A stretch of 64,000 bases of DNA from Astragalus membranaceus (GCA_039519185.1 CM076851.1:47412751-47476750), one strand, 5' to 3'; positions 23,336-35,276 are shown, counted from the stretch's first letter. Numbers and translations: made by a program. Notes: generated by a model not told the origin, from the sequence alone.

Positions 23336-25255
23336 AAAAATAGACACAATTTCACTAGCAAATACACATTTGAGAGGAAAAAATTCAACAAAGAATGTAA
23401 ACAAACAACCATCAGCTCTCTACTCTTTGAACTTACTACCAAGAAGGACCATCATAGTTTCCATTTCCAATCTATAAAATAAAAAAAAAAAGAAGACTAC
23501 TTTCAGTCTAAGCCTTTGTCAAAAAAAAACTCAAGAGTCAATATATTGATACAAAAGTTGATAAAAAAGTTGAAGTAATTGTGATATGATCAAGAGACCA
23601 TAATCATAATCATAGTCTTTATAACAATGAAAAATTCTAAATAGATCAAAAGAATCAAAAATCTGCATGAATGAAAATTCTAAACAGATCAAAAGAATCA
23701 AAATTCTAAATGAAAATGTGAACATTCTAGATAGAAGCTTGAGAAGTCCAACTTTTATCACAAACAGCTAATATAGAAGAAATTGAACTGTTATGTTATC
23801 TATTGACAAAGAGAGTTGCAAGTCTAACCAATTCCAAATGAATGAGGCATACTTACAGTGGCAACTCCGTAGATTCAGTAGCCTCTAAACAAAGGCTACA
23901 CATAGAGACTAAGATGCAACCTCAAGGACCGTCAACATGCTTCACGCCTTCACTATCACTGCAAGAAAATGAAGTAATTGTTACCAATGAAGTATCTTTC
24001 ATATGTTAAATTTATACTACAAACAAAATGAGATGAAATGGATTTAACATCATTCCCATCACTATAAAAAAAAGATGTTAATTATGCAAACAAAAATCAT
24101 TCAAAGCATGGTGAACTTATGAACACTTATCTAATAGATGAAGTAATGGTCAACATTGTAAAGCCATTTACTACTTCAAACAACTTTAACATCAACTGTA
24201 ATTTTTTGTGTAACTTGTTGTAGCTTCTTGAACTTGTGGTACCTGAAAAAGAAAAAATAAATAATGAGGAAACACCAAAATCTGCAAGAGAATCCGGGGA
24301 GTAACTGGTTCTATCAATGTGAAAACAACAAAAGTCTTTTCCAAGACAAAATTTTGAAAAGTTTCTTAGAAGGAACATGAATGAGGAAATGATTGGGATA
24401 TATGTTTAATAGATTAATTGATTCACTATCAGGTAGCAATAATTTGTAGGTCAGCGTACCTACAAATATTTAAGGAACATGAATGAGGAAATGATTGGGA
24501 TATCAATTTCTGAAATATGCTGTTATAAACTAAGCAGATGTGTTGCTGAGAGTAAGAGGCTATCAATATAGAGAAGCACAATTAACGTATCATTTATTGT
24601 TCTCTCAACTATCATCAGAAAGAGGTACAACTAAATTTAGCTTTAGGCATCCCAAGCTCTTCAATCAACAGAATCAATATTGAATCTCTTTTCCCAAAAT
24701 AGGCATTAATAGATTTGTGATCCTCCTTAACAAGCAAAAGTCCACTAAAGGGTGTTTAATATTTGGCTATTTCTTCAAACAGATAGAGAGCAACAAACAA
24801 AAAAGCGATAAATGGAAACACGTGTCTCAAAGGTTTCCCTTCTTTGAGGCATCAATTAGAAACATAATCATAAGCTTAACCCATGAGATTTAACACTGAA
24901 AAGGATAAACCATAAGCAAAACTTAAACTCACTGTTGTGTGTGCTGCAAAATCACCGTAGATCTGTTCTTGTAGAATGTATTCAGAAGAACAATTTCAAA
25001 CATGTTAAGAAAATATTCAAAGAACATATTCAGAAACAACATCAGATTCGAACAGATTCAGGAAAATTACAGATTCAAAAATAACAATTCCCGATTTTAA
25101 AAAAAAAAATTACTAGGGTTGAAACAATCACAAATTCGTTTGGAAGCAATTACAAACTCAAATTTGTTTCAAAACTACAAGAACAAGAACAGATTCAAAC
25201 AATAACAAATAAGAAACTAATGTAAAATTAAGGAAATAATCGTTTAAGAATAGGA

Positions 25256-25620
25256 ACAGGTTCGCACCATGGTTTTTCGTTCCGTTGAAGTTCGGTTTTC
25301 AACTTCTGGGTTGTGCGTCCTAGTCACGTTTGGAGAAGAACGATGAGCTTCTGGTTTGTTGAAGGAGGATGAAGAATAAGAACACTATCAGCTTCTGCTT
25401 GTGGTTCGTGTGGTTCGCTAAGGAAGAAGGATACTGCTGCCAGCAACTCACAAGGAAGAGGGATGAAAAAACCCTAGTAAAGATCTAATGTGGAGGAAGA
25501 GAGCCAGCAAGGGAGAGAAAGAGAGCTGACGGGGAGAGGAACTAGGGCAGCAAGGGGAGGAGAGGAAAAGAGAGCGCTATAGAGGAAGAGAAATAGTGAA
25601 CGTCGAGTGAGTGAAAGAAA
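25256..25620 (-). promoter_or_regulatory. 5'-UTR/promoter-like segment of the CACTA cargo
   Basis: On the minus strand this is a CT-rich run (TCTCTTTCTCTCCCTTGCTG), then ACTAGGGTTTTTTCATCCC, then a less AT-rich stretch to ACCATGGTGCGAACC near 25,270. It looks like a plant 5' leader rather than spacer. With the coding fragments further along the same strand it suggests a transcribed cargo, but no TATA box is clear. Confidence 0.35.
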
Positions 25621-25837
25621 GTTAATGATCTAATTGACGTTTTCGACGGAATACCGATGGAAAAAGCTGTCTGAACGTTCTGACCAAACTAAATGTCGTC
25701 GCAAACAAAGTGGGAAAACCCTTAAAAACTATGCAAATGCTTACCGAGGGAAACATCCGTCGGAAATCGTTAGCTTTAGCGACGAAAATTGCATCCGTGG
25801 GTAATATTGGTAGGAAAATAAGGCTTTTCTTGTAGTG

Positions 25838-28800
25838 AGCACTCTGGTTGTCGCATAGTAAAACAGGAGGTAAGTGTGGCACCTTGAGCTCACTGAGAAG
25901 TGATTGGATCCACAAAAGTTCTGCTGTGGCATTGGCTAACCCTCGGTATTCTGCCTCTGCGCTGGACCTGGCAACCAGAGTTTGCTTCTTAGAACTCCAC
26001 GAAACTAGATTAGGGCCCAAATAAACACAGGAACCTGAGGTGGATCTTCGGTCATCAGGGTCACTGCCCCAGTCTGAATCACTGTAAGCACGCAGAGATA
26101 ATGGGTTGCTGAGCTTGGAAGGCTGTATCAGTAAGCCATGAGCAGCAGTACTACTAAGGTATCTCAGTATCCTCTTTACAGATTTCCAATGACTCTCTAA
26201 GGGTGCTGCCATGAATTGGCATACCTTATTAACCGAATAAGCTATCTCTGGTCTAGTTAGAGTCATGTATTGGAGTGCTCCAACAATGGACCTATAGCTT
26301 GAAGGATCTTTCATAGTATCTGAGCCAATTTTGCTCAGCTTAGTAGTTGAAGCCATAGGTGTGATAATGCCTTTACAATCAGTCATTGTTGCTTTAGTGA
26401 GTAGGTCTCTAATGTACTTACCTTGAGAAAGCAAAACAGAACCTGACTTGAGGTATTTCAGCTCAATGCCCAGAAAATATTCTGGACGTCCCATGTGTTT
26501 CAGAGCAAATTCAGCATTCAATTTCTTGATTAAGTCGTGAACCAAGGCAGGGGAAGATCCTGTAATTAGGATATCATCTACGTAGACCAAGGCAAAGAGT
26601 TGAACACCATGAGATGTGTGAATAAACAGGGAGCTGTCACACCTACTGGATTGGAAGCCAAAGCTCTTTAGAGTAAGTTTGAGACGCTCATGCCAAGCCC
26701 TTGGGGCTTGTTTGAGTCCATACAACGACCGGTTTAGCTTACAAACTTGATGCTTGTCTGAAGTAGCAAAGCCTGGTGGCTGAAGCATATAGATTTCCTC
26801 CTCAAGATATCCATTTATAAACGCGTTGTTTATATCAATCTGCTGAATCTGCCAGTTACTGCTGATAGCAAGAGAAAGGAGAATCCGAATTGTTGTTGGC
26901 TTGATGACAGGGGCATAGGTTTCTCCATAATCTTTTCCTGCTAACTGATTGTAGCCCTTGGCTACTAGACGTGCCTTGTACTTGTTTATCGAGCCATCGG
27001 GATTTTCTTTAATTCTATACACCCACTTGCACCCTATAGCTTTTCTATTAGGGGGGAGAGTGGTGATAGACCAAGTATTGTTGCTTTGTAAAGCCTTGAT
27101 TTCAGTTTCTATAGCTTGCTTCCATTGAGAATTAGCCAAGGCTTGTTTTAGAGTGGTGGGCTCAACCTCAGCAAGCAAAATTTTTGGTTTCAAGGAACCT
27201 GTTTGTAGTCGTGTGACCATAGGGTGAGTCTTGATGACTGTAGGCGCCATAGGAGGATCAGGCAGAGCCTGTTCTGGGGGTACAGCTGCAAGACTTGGAG
27301 AATTCTCACTTGTTGGAGTGTTGACAAAAGTAGTGTTGTCCTGTGCCAGAGGTGAGGAACTAGGAGGACTGGCTACACTGATGGGTGTGTCCACGGGTGG
27401 GTTGCAGGAAACTGAGGGAGGAGGATTATCATTTGTGGGTGGCAGAGGTGTTTTAGTGGCTGAGTAGGTGGGGATTGGTGTGTTAACAAGAGCTGTTTGT
27501 GTTGTGTTTTTAAAGGGAGGGATGGTGGCTGGGAATATAGTAGGATAAGGGAAGGTAAATTCATCAAATGTAACATCTTTGGATATAACTATTTTGCCTT
27601 CTGGTGTCAAACATCTGTATCCTTTGTGGGAAGGGGAAACTCCTAAGTTGATACATTGGGCACTATGAAATTGGAATTTTGCTTTGTTGTAGGGCCTCAA
27701 GTGAGGGTAGCAAGCACGTCCAAATGTGCGTAGTTGAGTGTAGTTGGGCAAGGTATGATAAAGGGCCTGATAGGGTGAAGTTGCTGGTGAGAGACCTGTG
27801 GTAGGAATCCGGTTTATCAAATGTGCAGCAGTAGTAATAGCATAATCCCAGTATTGCAGAGGTAGAGAAGCATGAGCAAGTAGAGTTAGAGCCATCTCAG
27901 TTAAATGTCTGTGCTTCCTCTCCACTGAGCCATTCTGGTGTGAGGTGTATGGACACGTAAACCTGTGCAAAATTCCCAGACCAGACAAATACTTGGTGAA
28001 GGGCAGATATTCCCCCCCACCATCAGATTGAACAGCTTTCAAGTTAGCAGCAAATTGAGTTTGTATAAGTTTGTGAAACAAAATAAAGGCATCTAAGGCA
28101 TGAGACTTGTTCTTAAGTAGATAAACCCAGGTAAATTTGGTAAATGCATCTACAAAAGCTATGTAATAGTAGTAGCCACCAGTGGAGGAAATAGGAGCAG
28201 GCCCCCAGAGATCAGTGTATATCAGTTCAAATGGATGATTATATAGAGTTTGTGATTGTGGTGCATGGATTCTATGTGCTTTGCCTAATTGACAAGATTT
28301 ACAAAAATCAAATGACAGTTTATTAGATCCTTTCAGATTACACTGTTTCATTACATGTGATACAATTTGAGAATTGGCATGGCCCAAGCGAGCATGCCAT
28401 AGGGCAGTGACTGAATTACAAGTATTGGAAGGTACAACAGACTTATCTACTGTTACATTGTTGGTAATAGGTAAAACAGACTTAGAAGAAAGTAAAGGTG
28501 TACAACATGAATCAGTGTGTGATTTCTTGACAATTGGTAAGTCCTTGAAGACATAGAGTCCATCAGAGCCTCGTATGCCTTGCAAGACCACGTGGTTAGA
28601 GCCCTGTGATTTAACCAAACAATAAGGATCATGAAATTCAAAATAGACTTGATTATCTCTAACAAATTGAGATACAGACAATAGATTTTTAGTGATATTT
28701 GGCACGTGTAATAAATTGTTTAGCACTAGATTAACATGAGGATGCAAAGGAGATGTGAATTGTGTTGTGCCAACTGAGTGAATGAGTGAACTATGGCCAT

Positions 28801-30022
28801 TGCCCATTTTGACTCTATGGTGACCTTTGTAAGGGTGTCTATGGTGTAAATTAGAGGAGTTGGCAGTGACATGGTGTGAGGCACCTGTGTCACCATACCA
28901 ATCCTCATAGTCCTCAGGATTAGGAGAGGGATATTGCACACGTTTACCTGTTGCCTCTAGAGGAAGTGCTTCAGCCAAACACACGCTGGGGGTTGCTGCA
29001 TCAGGTGAAGAAGTTGTTGCATTCTCAGTCACAGATGTGGTTGCAGCGTTGGCTTGCACCACGTTAGGCGGAGGGACAAAGGATTCGTCGAAGCGAAACC
29101 AGCAATCCAGCACCGAGTGGCCATAGCGACCGTAGAGTTGGCAAGTAGGTTTTGGTGTGGAGGAACGACCACCACGAGCAGAGCCACCACGTCCTCGAGC
29201 ACGATTATTCTTTCCACGGCCACGAGAGTTGGAGTTGTTGTTGTAGTTAACCCTAGCATCAGCACCCCGACCTTGAACATGAGCAATGTTCACAGTTGCA
29301 TTAGACGCCGCAAGTTCTTGACGATACTTGTCAAGCTGCGATTCTTGGACCAAGAGCAACGATTCGATCTCTGCTAGCGCAGGTGTACCAGGACGTCCAA
29401 AGATCATCATCACAAATGGACTATACTCTTCAGGAAGTCCATCCAAAATCACATCACACAGATAAGAATCAGAAATCACCTCGCCAATTGAGGTTAGAGT
29501 GTCAGCGAGAGAATGAATTGCAGTGAGGAACTCCGAAATCGACTTGGAACCTTTCTTTGTATTCTTGAGTTCGTGACGGAGTTGCCGAGCCTTCGCCTTG
29601 AGGTGTGAGAAGTAATGTTGCTGCAATTTCTCCCATAGTTGCCAAGAATGCTCGCATGTGAGCACTCTAGGTAAGACGGATTCAGATAAGGTTGACAGAA
29701 TCCAGGTGAATAGGGTTTGGTCTTGAACTAACCAGTTTTCAAACTCATCGGAGGGTTTATCAGCCAATCGATCTTCTTCCGATGCATACTTTCGGGGAAT
29801 AACAAGATTCACGAGCAATCGTTGCAGTTTGTGCATCTTGACAACGCCCTCGATCTGCTTATTCCAGAGAAGAAAGTTCTTCTCGTCGAGCTTGATAGCC
29901 AATTTTGGTCCAGCTGCGAATTTGTGTGACGATTCACCGCCGGAGTTAGGTTGGAACACGGAAACCGGTGCCGATGGATTGGACGGTGAAGCACCGGTGC
30001 TGGTTCCGGTGGAATTTGCCAT
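25838..30022 (-). CDS. Copia gag-pol polyprotein, 5' 1,395 codons
   Basis: One open frame encodes gag, protease, integrase, RT and most of RNase H. Visible marks in order: a gag domain (about residues 40-250); an RG-rich stretch; a knuckle CQLYGRYGHSVLDC near residue 295 in which the second Cys is Tyr; the protease motif DTGASHH near 380; an integrase HHCC region (WHARLGH, FCKSC); the integrase acidic triad in IYTDLWGP, VQSDGGGEY and NGSVERKHR; RT with NKYKARLVAKGYNQ and YVDD near residue 1,146; and RNase H with AYSDSDWGSDPDDRRSTSG and SSAEAEYRG. The frame is cut after DNQSA at the CACTA insertion. Downstream bases read on into transposon sequence for about 70 chimeric codons to 25,622. The missing end lies at 21,071-21,334. 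The product would cut, reverse-transcribe and integrate the element, but lacks the end of RNase H. Confidence 0.9.
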
Positions 30023-30099
30023 CGTTTCGATGGATGAAGAGACTCAGAGAACAGAACGAAGCAGAGCGATGTGGGGATCGTTGAAAGCGAATGATACCA

Positions 30100-30380
30100 T
30101 GTGAAAAGTGTAAAAGTGATAAACTGAATCTCTTGACTTTCATTGAATAAGGAATGAGTATATATACAATGGTTCAATTCTAACTGATTTAGTTAGCTTA
30201 GTTAGATCTAGAAACAGAAACAGTTAGGAAGTAACAGAATGCTAACTATCTAGAACTATCTCACTAAGCCTAGTCATCATACATGTGGCCGCCTATTCAT
30301 ATCTGATGAGTCAACAAATACACAACTCAAGTTTGACTCATTTACATTATTTGATCACATGATTCCTACACTCTATTACA
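30100..30380 (-). repeat. 5' LTR of the young Copia element
   Basis: Partner of 20,824-21,104. On the coding strand it ends CTTTTCACA, followed immediately by the primer-binding site. A TATA-like GTATATATAC lies near 30,158, suitably placed to drive the gag-pol frame that starts at 30,022. Confidence 0.9.
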
Positions 30381-30503
30381 TACAACATTGTTTTTCTGAT
30401 AGAGTGAGTACCTTCTACACACTTGAAAAATACGTCATAGCATAATTTTTTTCTTATGATATTTGATATATTCAAAATCAATTAATGGTTACTGTTTCAA
30501 GTC

Positions 30504-32321
30504 TGTCATGACCGTGATCCCGATGTAGACGGCCCAAAAATCGATATTTCAGGGAGTCGCCACCCAATTTATTAAAAATAGGAAAAATTGAGAAAAACCT
30601 AACCTAAGAGTTAGTGGTCAGCGTAACTAAGTTGGATTCGGGAGTCGGTTATGCGTAGGGAAGGGGCGAAAACCTAATTTCACTGCACCCCTAGCACATA
30701 TGTCTTAAGACACTTACTCTAAATTTGATTTGCGCAAGAATTAACAAGTTGTTTCATTTATTTGTTTGCCCGAAAAATAAACCTTAATAGGATTTAGTAA
30801 AAAACAATTATTCACCAAGGACTAATTTAAGAAAATTTTATTTTGACTTGACGGGGAAGCCCCGCTCCTACGTATTCTCAGGTGCAATGAGGAATTCAAA
30901 AGTCACGTAGTTCTTTCTGAAAATTTTTGTTGGTTGATGTTTTTTAATATAGGGGTTTTAGGATTATTGAGCTGTACAGCTCATCCGTCCTAGAACGCTG
31001 ACTAACCCGTCTGTACAGTCGACTTAGTTCACTATTTTATAAAAATGGAGTTTTTTGAGTTTTGGAAAATGATTTGATGTGTGTTGGTTTAATTTTATTT
31101 GAATAGGGATTTTAGGACTCTTGATCCGTACGGTTCATTCATCCCAAAACGCTGACTAACCCGGCTGTACGGCCGACTTAATCCCCTATTTTAAAATATT
31201 GATTTGTGGGTAGAAATGTGTTTGTATTTTTTTAATTTATAAATTGCTTGTTTTAAATAGGGATTCTAGGACATGATCCGTAACGGTTCATTAGTGACCT
31301 AAAAAGCAGATTAACCCGACTGTACAGTCGACTTAGTCCCCCTATTTATATATTTTTTTTAAAAATGAAATATTTATTTATTTACTTTTATAGGGGTTTT
31401 TTTAGAGAAAAAAAAAAGAAATGATAAAAATAATAAAAAAATAAAATAAAAAGGGGGTGCGAATGGTAAGATAGGGGTGTGATCAATAGGAGGGGTTGTA
31501 TTTTAAAAGGAGGGGTGCGAATGGTAAAACGGGGGGTGTGATCAAAACTATAAGCCCAATTTTCGTTTGGGATTCAGGGCTTGCCAATCCGGGCTCGCAG
31601 GGGTGTAGCATTACTAATAATGGGTGGTGTAATCACTAATCACTGAACCTAGCATAAACACATAAAATTAATTTTCGTCCCCCCCTTATTTTTTTTGAAA
31701 CCGAAAACCCTAATATATATTTATATTTTTTTTTAGATCCAAATATTTTATCTAAGACATTAATCTGTTATATTTTTCGTTTTTTTTTTATAAAAAAACA
31801 AGGACTAAATCCGAACCTAATTTCTCTAGTCCGATTTCTGATTTTTTTTTTAGTAATCATTCATCTGATTTTTTTTTACTAATCATTCAGCTGGAGCAAG
31901 CTTGCTCTGAAAGCTCAGGAGCAGGAGGCGCGTACGGCTGCTGGCATAGATTAGGGTTTATTTGGGCCTTTCCCTTTTTTTTGACAGTTAGGTGTAGATG
32001 ATTCTTTTTGGGCCCATTTGAGGCCTGTTTTTTTTTTTTTTGTAATTTTGACATATGTTTTGGCCAAGTGTAACTAAATAGTAGATACTTTGTAAATAAA
32101 GAATTTTTCACACACCTCCTGTTTTACTATTACTGTTATTATTACTACAAAAAGGGAACTAAAAGGAAACACGACAAAACATGTCGGACTAAACACGATG
32201 AAATGCTAAAACAACGACACGACGAAAACTCGCGCACAAAACCGAATATTTTGTCATAGGGACTTAATTCATTATTATTAATAAATAAATAAAATACACC
32301 GGTTAAAATTGGGTGTTCACA
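30504..32321. mobile_element. Solo LTR of a Tat/Ogre-type Ty3/Gypsy element
   Basis: Opens TGTCATGACCGTGATCC and closes GGGTGTTCACA. An exact 5-bp TSD, AAGTC, lies at 30,499-30,503 and 32,322-32,326. No internal domain is present, so it is a solo LTR left by LTR-LTR recombination. The inner text AGTCGCCACCCAATTT and CCCCGCTCCTACGTATTCTC has the same style as the Ogre-like LTRs at 37,722 and 50,268 but is a different family. Three imperfect copies of a motif ending GCTGACTAACCCG..TGTACAGTCGACTTA lie at about 30,950-31,040, 31,100-31,192 and 31,257-31,348. Confidence 0.9.
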
Positions 32322-32326
32322 AAGTC

Positions 32327-33043
32327 CACTTGGTTTCAACTATTTGCTCCACCCTAAATGTATCATAATTTGCTTGAGCATATTTAGCCAAAAAATATAG
32401 CATCCCTTTTAGTGTTACAAAGTTATTGGAAAAAATGGGATGAAAAGCTTTGCAATATTTATATATAAGGCTCTTATAATTGTTGATGCTAAATGAAGAA
32501 TTCATAGTTGAAAAGAATATGTAAAACACGGTAAGATTTGAATTGTGTTTTATAAAATTCTTTCAAAACAAATGTTTTCTTAACAGACAAAACTTACACA
32601 CAATTCAATAGGTCCGGTTAAAACTATTCACCAAAAAAATGCAACATGTAGGCCTTTTTACATCCAATACTTAACACCGTAACTTTCATATCTTGTGTCG
32701 TTAACTTTGTAAACGAGCACTGATAATATCAACAATTTCAGATGGTTGAGGGAAACAGAAGGTTCTGTCAGGTTCAATGAAGTTGGTAGAGAAGTATATA
32801 TCAACGATCGATGGTGATCTACTTTCTAGTTTTGGTGGAGGTGCTTGACAAATAGTGAGTCTGATTTTGCGATAGAGATTACCTATGGGACGCAGCTACG
32901 ATACGAGTATCAGATGCGTTACGAATCTGATACAGCCATATGAACTTCGTTTAAAAACATAGGATATGATACGTCTATGATTCATTGATAAAAAAAAATA
33001 ATTTTTTTTAAAAAAAAATAGAAAATATATAGACACATAGACC
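32327..33043. other. Flanking sequence between insertions, no gene seen
   Basis: AT-rich, without a convincing coding frame. The first 70 bases recur at 1,768-1,838. GATACGAGTATCAGATGCG near 32,893 resembles GTATCAGATACGATGCGTAT near 59,560 on the far side of the nested stack. Confidence 0.5.
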
Positions 33044-33314
33044 CAAAGTATCAATGTATAAGGCATTTGTAATTAGTTTGTACTTAGTGTTAACCATTTG
33101 TAACTTGTATTTAGCTTTCGGTTATTAGTTTAAGAGTTGTTATTAGACTTTGTTACAATTCAGTTTTATAGTTAGAACTATGGTTAGTATCGATCTTTTA
33201 GAACCATAGTTAAATCTTTACCATAGTCAGCTCATTTGGTCAACTGTATATCTAATGTAAGCTAAATACTAAATACTAAATTCAATACAATGTACTTCAG
33301 TTTTACTTTCAATA

Positions 33315-34087
33315 CATTAGAGATTTATTGGCTAAAGCTGACATGACAAAATGTAACTCTATTCCTTCACCTATGGTTTCTAATTGCAAACTTAGCAAAT
33401 ATGGTACAGATCCCTTGGACGATCCTACTTTCTATAGATTTGTTGTGGGTGCCCTGCAATATGCAACCTTAAGTAGGCCTGACATTGCTTTTAGTGTCAA
33501 CAAGGTTTGCCAATTTATGTCCAGACCATTAGATTCACACTAGAAAGCCGTTAAAAGAATCCCGAGGTATCTTAAAGGAACCATTCATCATGGTCTACTT
33601 CTTCAGCCACACAATACTGACATCCGAGTCTCCTTAGGAGCCTATAGTGATGCTGATTGGGCCAATGATATTGTGATCGTCGCTCCACATCGGGCTCTTG
33701 TGTTTTTCTTAGCCCAAACTTGGTTTATTGGAGTTCCAAAAAGCAACCTCTTGTTGCTAGATCAAGCACCGAGGCAGGATATAGGAGTATGGCAAACACA
33801 ATAGCATAAATTCTCTGGAATCAATTTTTGCTTCAGGAACTGAGAGTTCCATTTTTTCCCTTGTACCGCCGTGTGATAATTTAAGTGATGTTTCACTCAC
33901 TCACAACCCTATACTACATGCCCGGAAAAAACATATGGAGCTGGATCTCCATTTCCTTCGTGAAAAGGATATTTCCAAGCATCTGCAGGTTCTCCATGTG
34001 CCTGTTGCTGACCAGCTGGCAGATTCCTTCACCAAACCTTTGTCTACTGCACAAATGCCTACAATCTGCTCCAAACTCAAAGTGTAA
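33315..34087 (+). pseudogene. Copia RT end / RNase H remnant
   Basis: It reads RDLLAKADMTKCNSIPSPM, then VGALQYATLSRPDIAFSVNK and QFMSRPLDSH, followed by a stop at 33,541 where the family has a Trp. The RNase H block AYSDADWAND then shifts frame near 33,670, and the remainder (WSSKKQ-, ARSS- and KLKV-like pieces) is scattered over frames with stops. It ends at the Gypsy insertion (34,088). Related in sequence to the Copia at 25,838-30,022 but older and dead. Confidence 0.85.
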
Positions 34088-34288
34088 TGTAACATCCTCA
34101 AAATAATTAATAAAATTATTTGGATGTTAATCCAATTGAATTATTTTAGTACTTGACTGGTAAATTTATTGAGTGCTAAAATTATTTATTGGTTGTCATC
34201 GGATCGTTAACCGGATAATACGGGTCAATGGCGATTTAGAATCGAAATAAGAGATTAAGGACAATCTGCTAATTTGACCACATTACCA

Positions 34289-34379
<91 letters not shown>

Positions 34380-34416
34380 GTGTGTGTGTGAGTGAAAGAA
34401 TTAAAGGAAAGAATTA

Positions 34417-35276
34417 GGCTTAATTACAGTTTTGGTCCCCCTACTTTCCTCAACTCACGATTTTGGTCCCCCAAGTTTTAATTTGACGATTTTGATCCCC
34501 CTATTTTCCCAATTTGTAAAATCATAGTCCCCCTCTTAAATAAGTCAAAATTGAAACTCAATTTTGACTTATTATCCTACGTGGCAGTCCACTGTTCACT
34601 GTTCACCTCTCCCCCCACCGTGAACCCCGCCTCCGCCTCTCGCACTCTCACTCTTGCAGATCGCACTCTCACTCTCGCAGATCGCACTCCGCCTCTCGCA
34701 GATCGCACAACCCCGCCTCTCGCCGATCTCGCTCTCCCCTCTCACCACCGTAAGCCATCACTTACCAAACCCTCACCGTAGGAACAAAAGGGATAGAAGA
34801 GAGGAGAAGAAGAGAGGAGGGAGAGCGACGAGAGAGGGAACGACGAGATGCGAAGAGAGAGAGAGAGGAGGATCGGTGAGGGGAGAACGAACCAGAGAGG
34901 GAGGGGAGAGCGAACCAGAGAGGGAGTAGGGGAGAGCGAACCAGAGAGGGGGCTGTGAGAGAGGAGGATCGGTGAGGGGGGAGGGGCTGTGAGAGAGGAG
35001 AGGGCTGTGAGAGAGTGAGAGAGGAGGATCGGTGAGGGGGGAGGGATGTGAGAGTGAGAGAGGAACAGTGAGGAGAGGATGCGCCTACGTGGCAGTCTAC
35101 ATGGACTGCCACGTAGGATAAGTGAGTCAAAATTGACTTTCAATTTTGACCAAATTAAGAGGGGGACCTAATTTTACAAATTGGGAAAATAGAGGGATCA
35201 AATTCGTCAAATTAAAACTTGGGGGACCAAAATCGTGAATTGGTGAAATTAGGGGGACCAAAACTGTAATTAAGCC
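34417..35276. mobile_element. Long-TIR MULE (Mutator-like), 860 bp, in the Gypsy 5' LTR
   Basis: Termini GGCTTAATTACAGTTTTGG and CCAAAACTGTAATTAAGCC are inverted repeats that extend about 175 bases on each side, to the CCTACGTGGCAGTCCA / TGGACTGCCACGTAGG pair. The exact 9-bp TSD is AAAGAATTA (34,408-34,416 and 35,277-35,285), diagnostic for Mutator-type elements. The paired 3' LTR at about 56,287 has the empty site, which proves insertion after the Gypsy element. The interior is purine/pyrimidine-biased with CTCTCGCAGATCGCA repeats. No transposase; open frames there are by-products of the repeats. Confidence 0.95.

Larger units (their letters stand above)
21335..25837. mobile_element. Non-autonomous CACTA transposon carrying gene-like sequence
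   Basis: The left end is CACTACAAGAA at 21,335 and the right end TTCTTGTAGTG at 25,837, perfect inverted termini of the CACTA superfamily. A 3-bp TSD, AGC (21,332-21,334 and 25,838-25,840), is the class norm. Subterminal regions are packed with TCCCTCGGAAA, TTTCCGACGGAA and TCCCTCGCAAAT repeats on the left (21,350-21,600) and similar motifs on the right (25,640-25,810). No transposase (TNPD or TNPA-like) frame is visible, so it is non-autonomous. The interior holds a spliced-looking coding fragment and a UTR-like end, see separate entries. It inserted in Copia RNase H after that element had landed. Confidence 0.9.
20824..30380 (-). mobile_element. Ty1/Copia retrotransposon, young, split by a CACTA insertion
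   Basis: The two LTRs (20,824-21,104 and 30,100-30,380, 281 bp by the TG..CA reading) differ by eye at only two bases, so insertion was recent. The primer-binding site TGGTATCA (minus strand, 30,092-30,099) directly follows the 5' LTR and fits initiator-Met tRNA. The polypurine tract TTTGAGGGGGG lies just before the 3' LTR. The host flanks give an exact 5-bp TSD, CATAC (20,819-20,823 and 30,379-30,383), only if the LTR ends at CTCTATTA. That would make the coding-strand termini TA..CA. With TG..CA ends no TSD is found. Confidence 0.9.

Noticed and set aside
27231..29377. Antisense open frames opposite the Copia polyprotein (e.g. 27,231-27,467, 29,054-29,377)
   Set aside because: Shadows of a strongly coding minus-strand frame, without domains of their own.
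34551..35143. Arg/Ser/Leu-rich open frames in the MULE interior
   Set aside because: Produced by purine/pyrimidine-biased repeats; overlapping frames are open on both strands.
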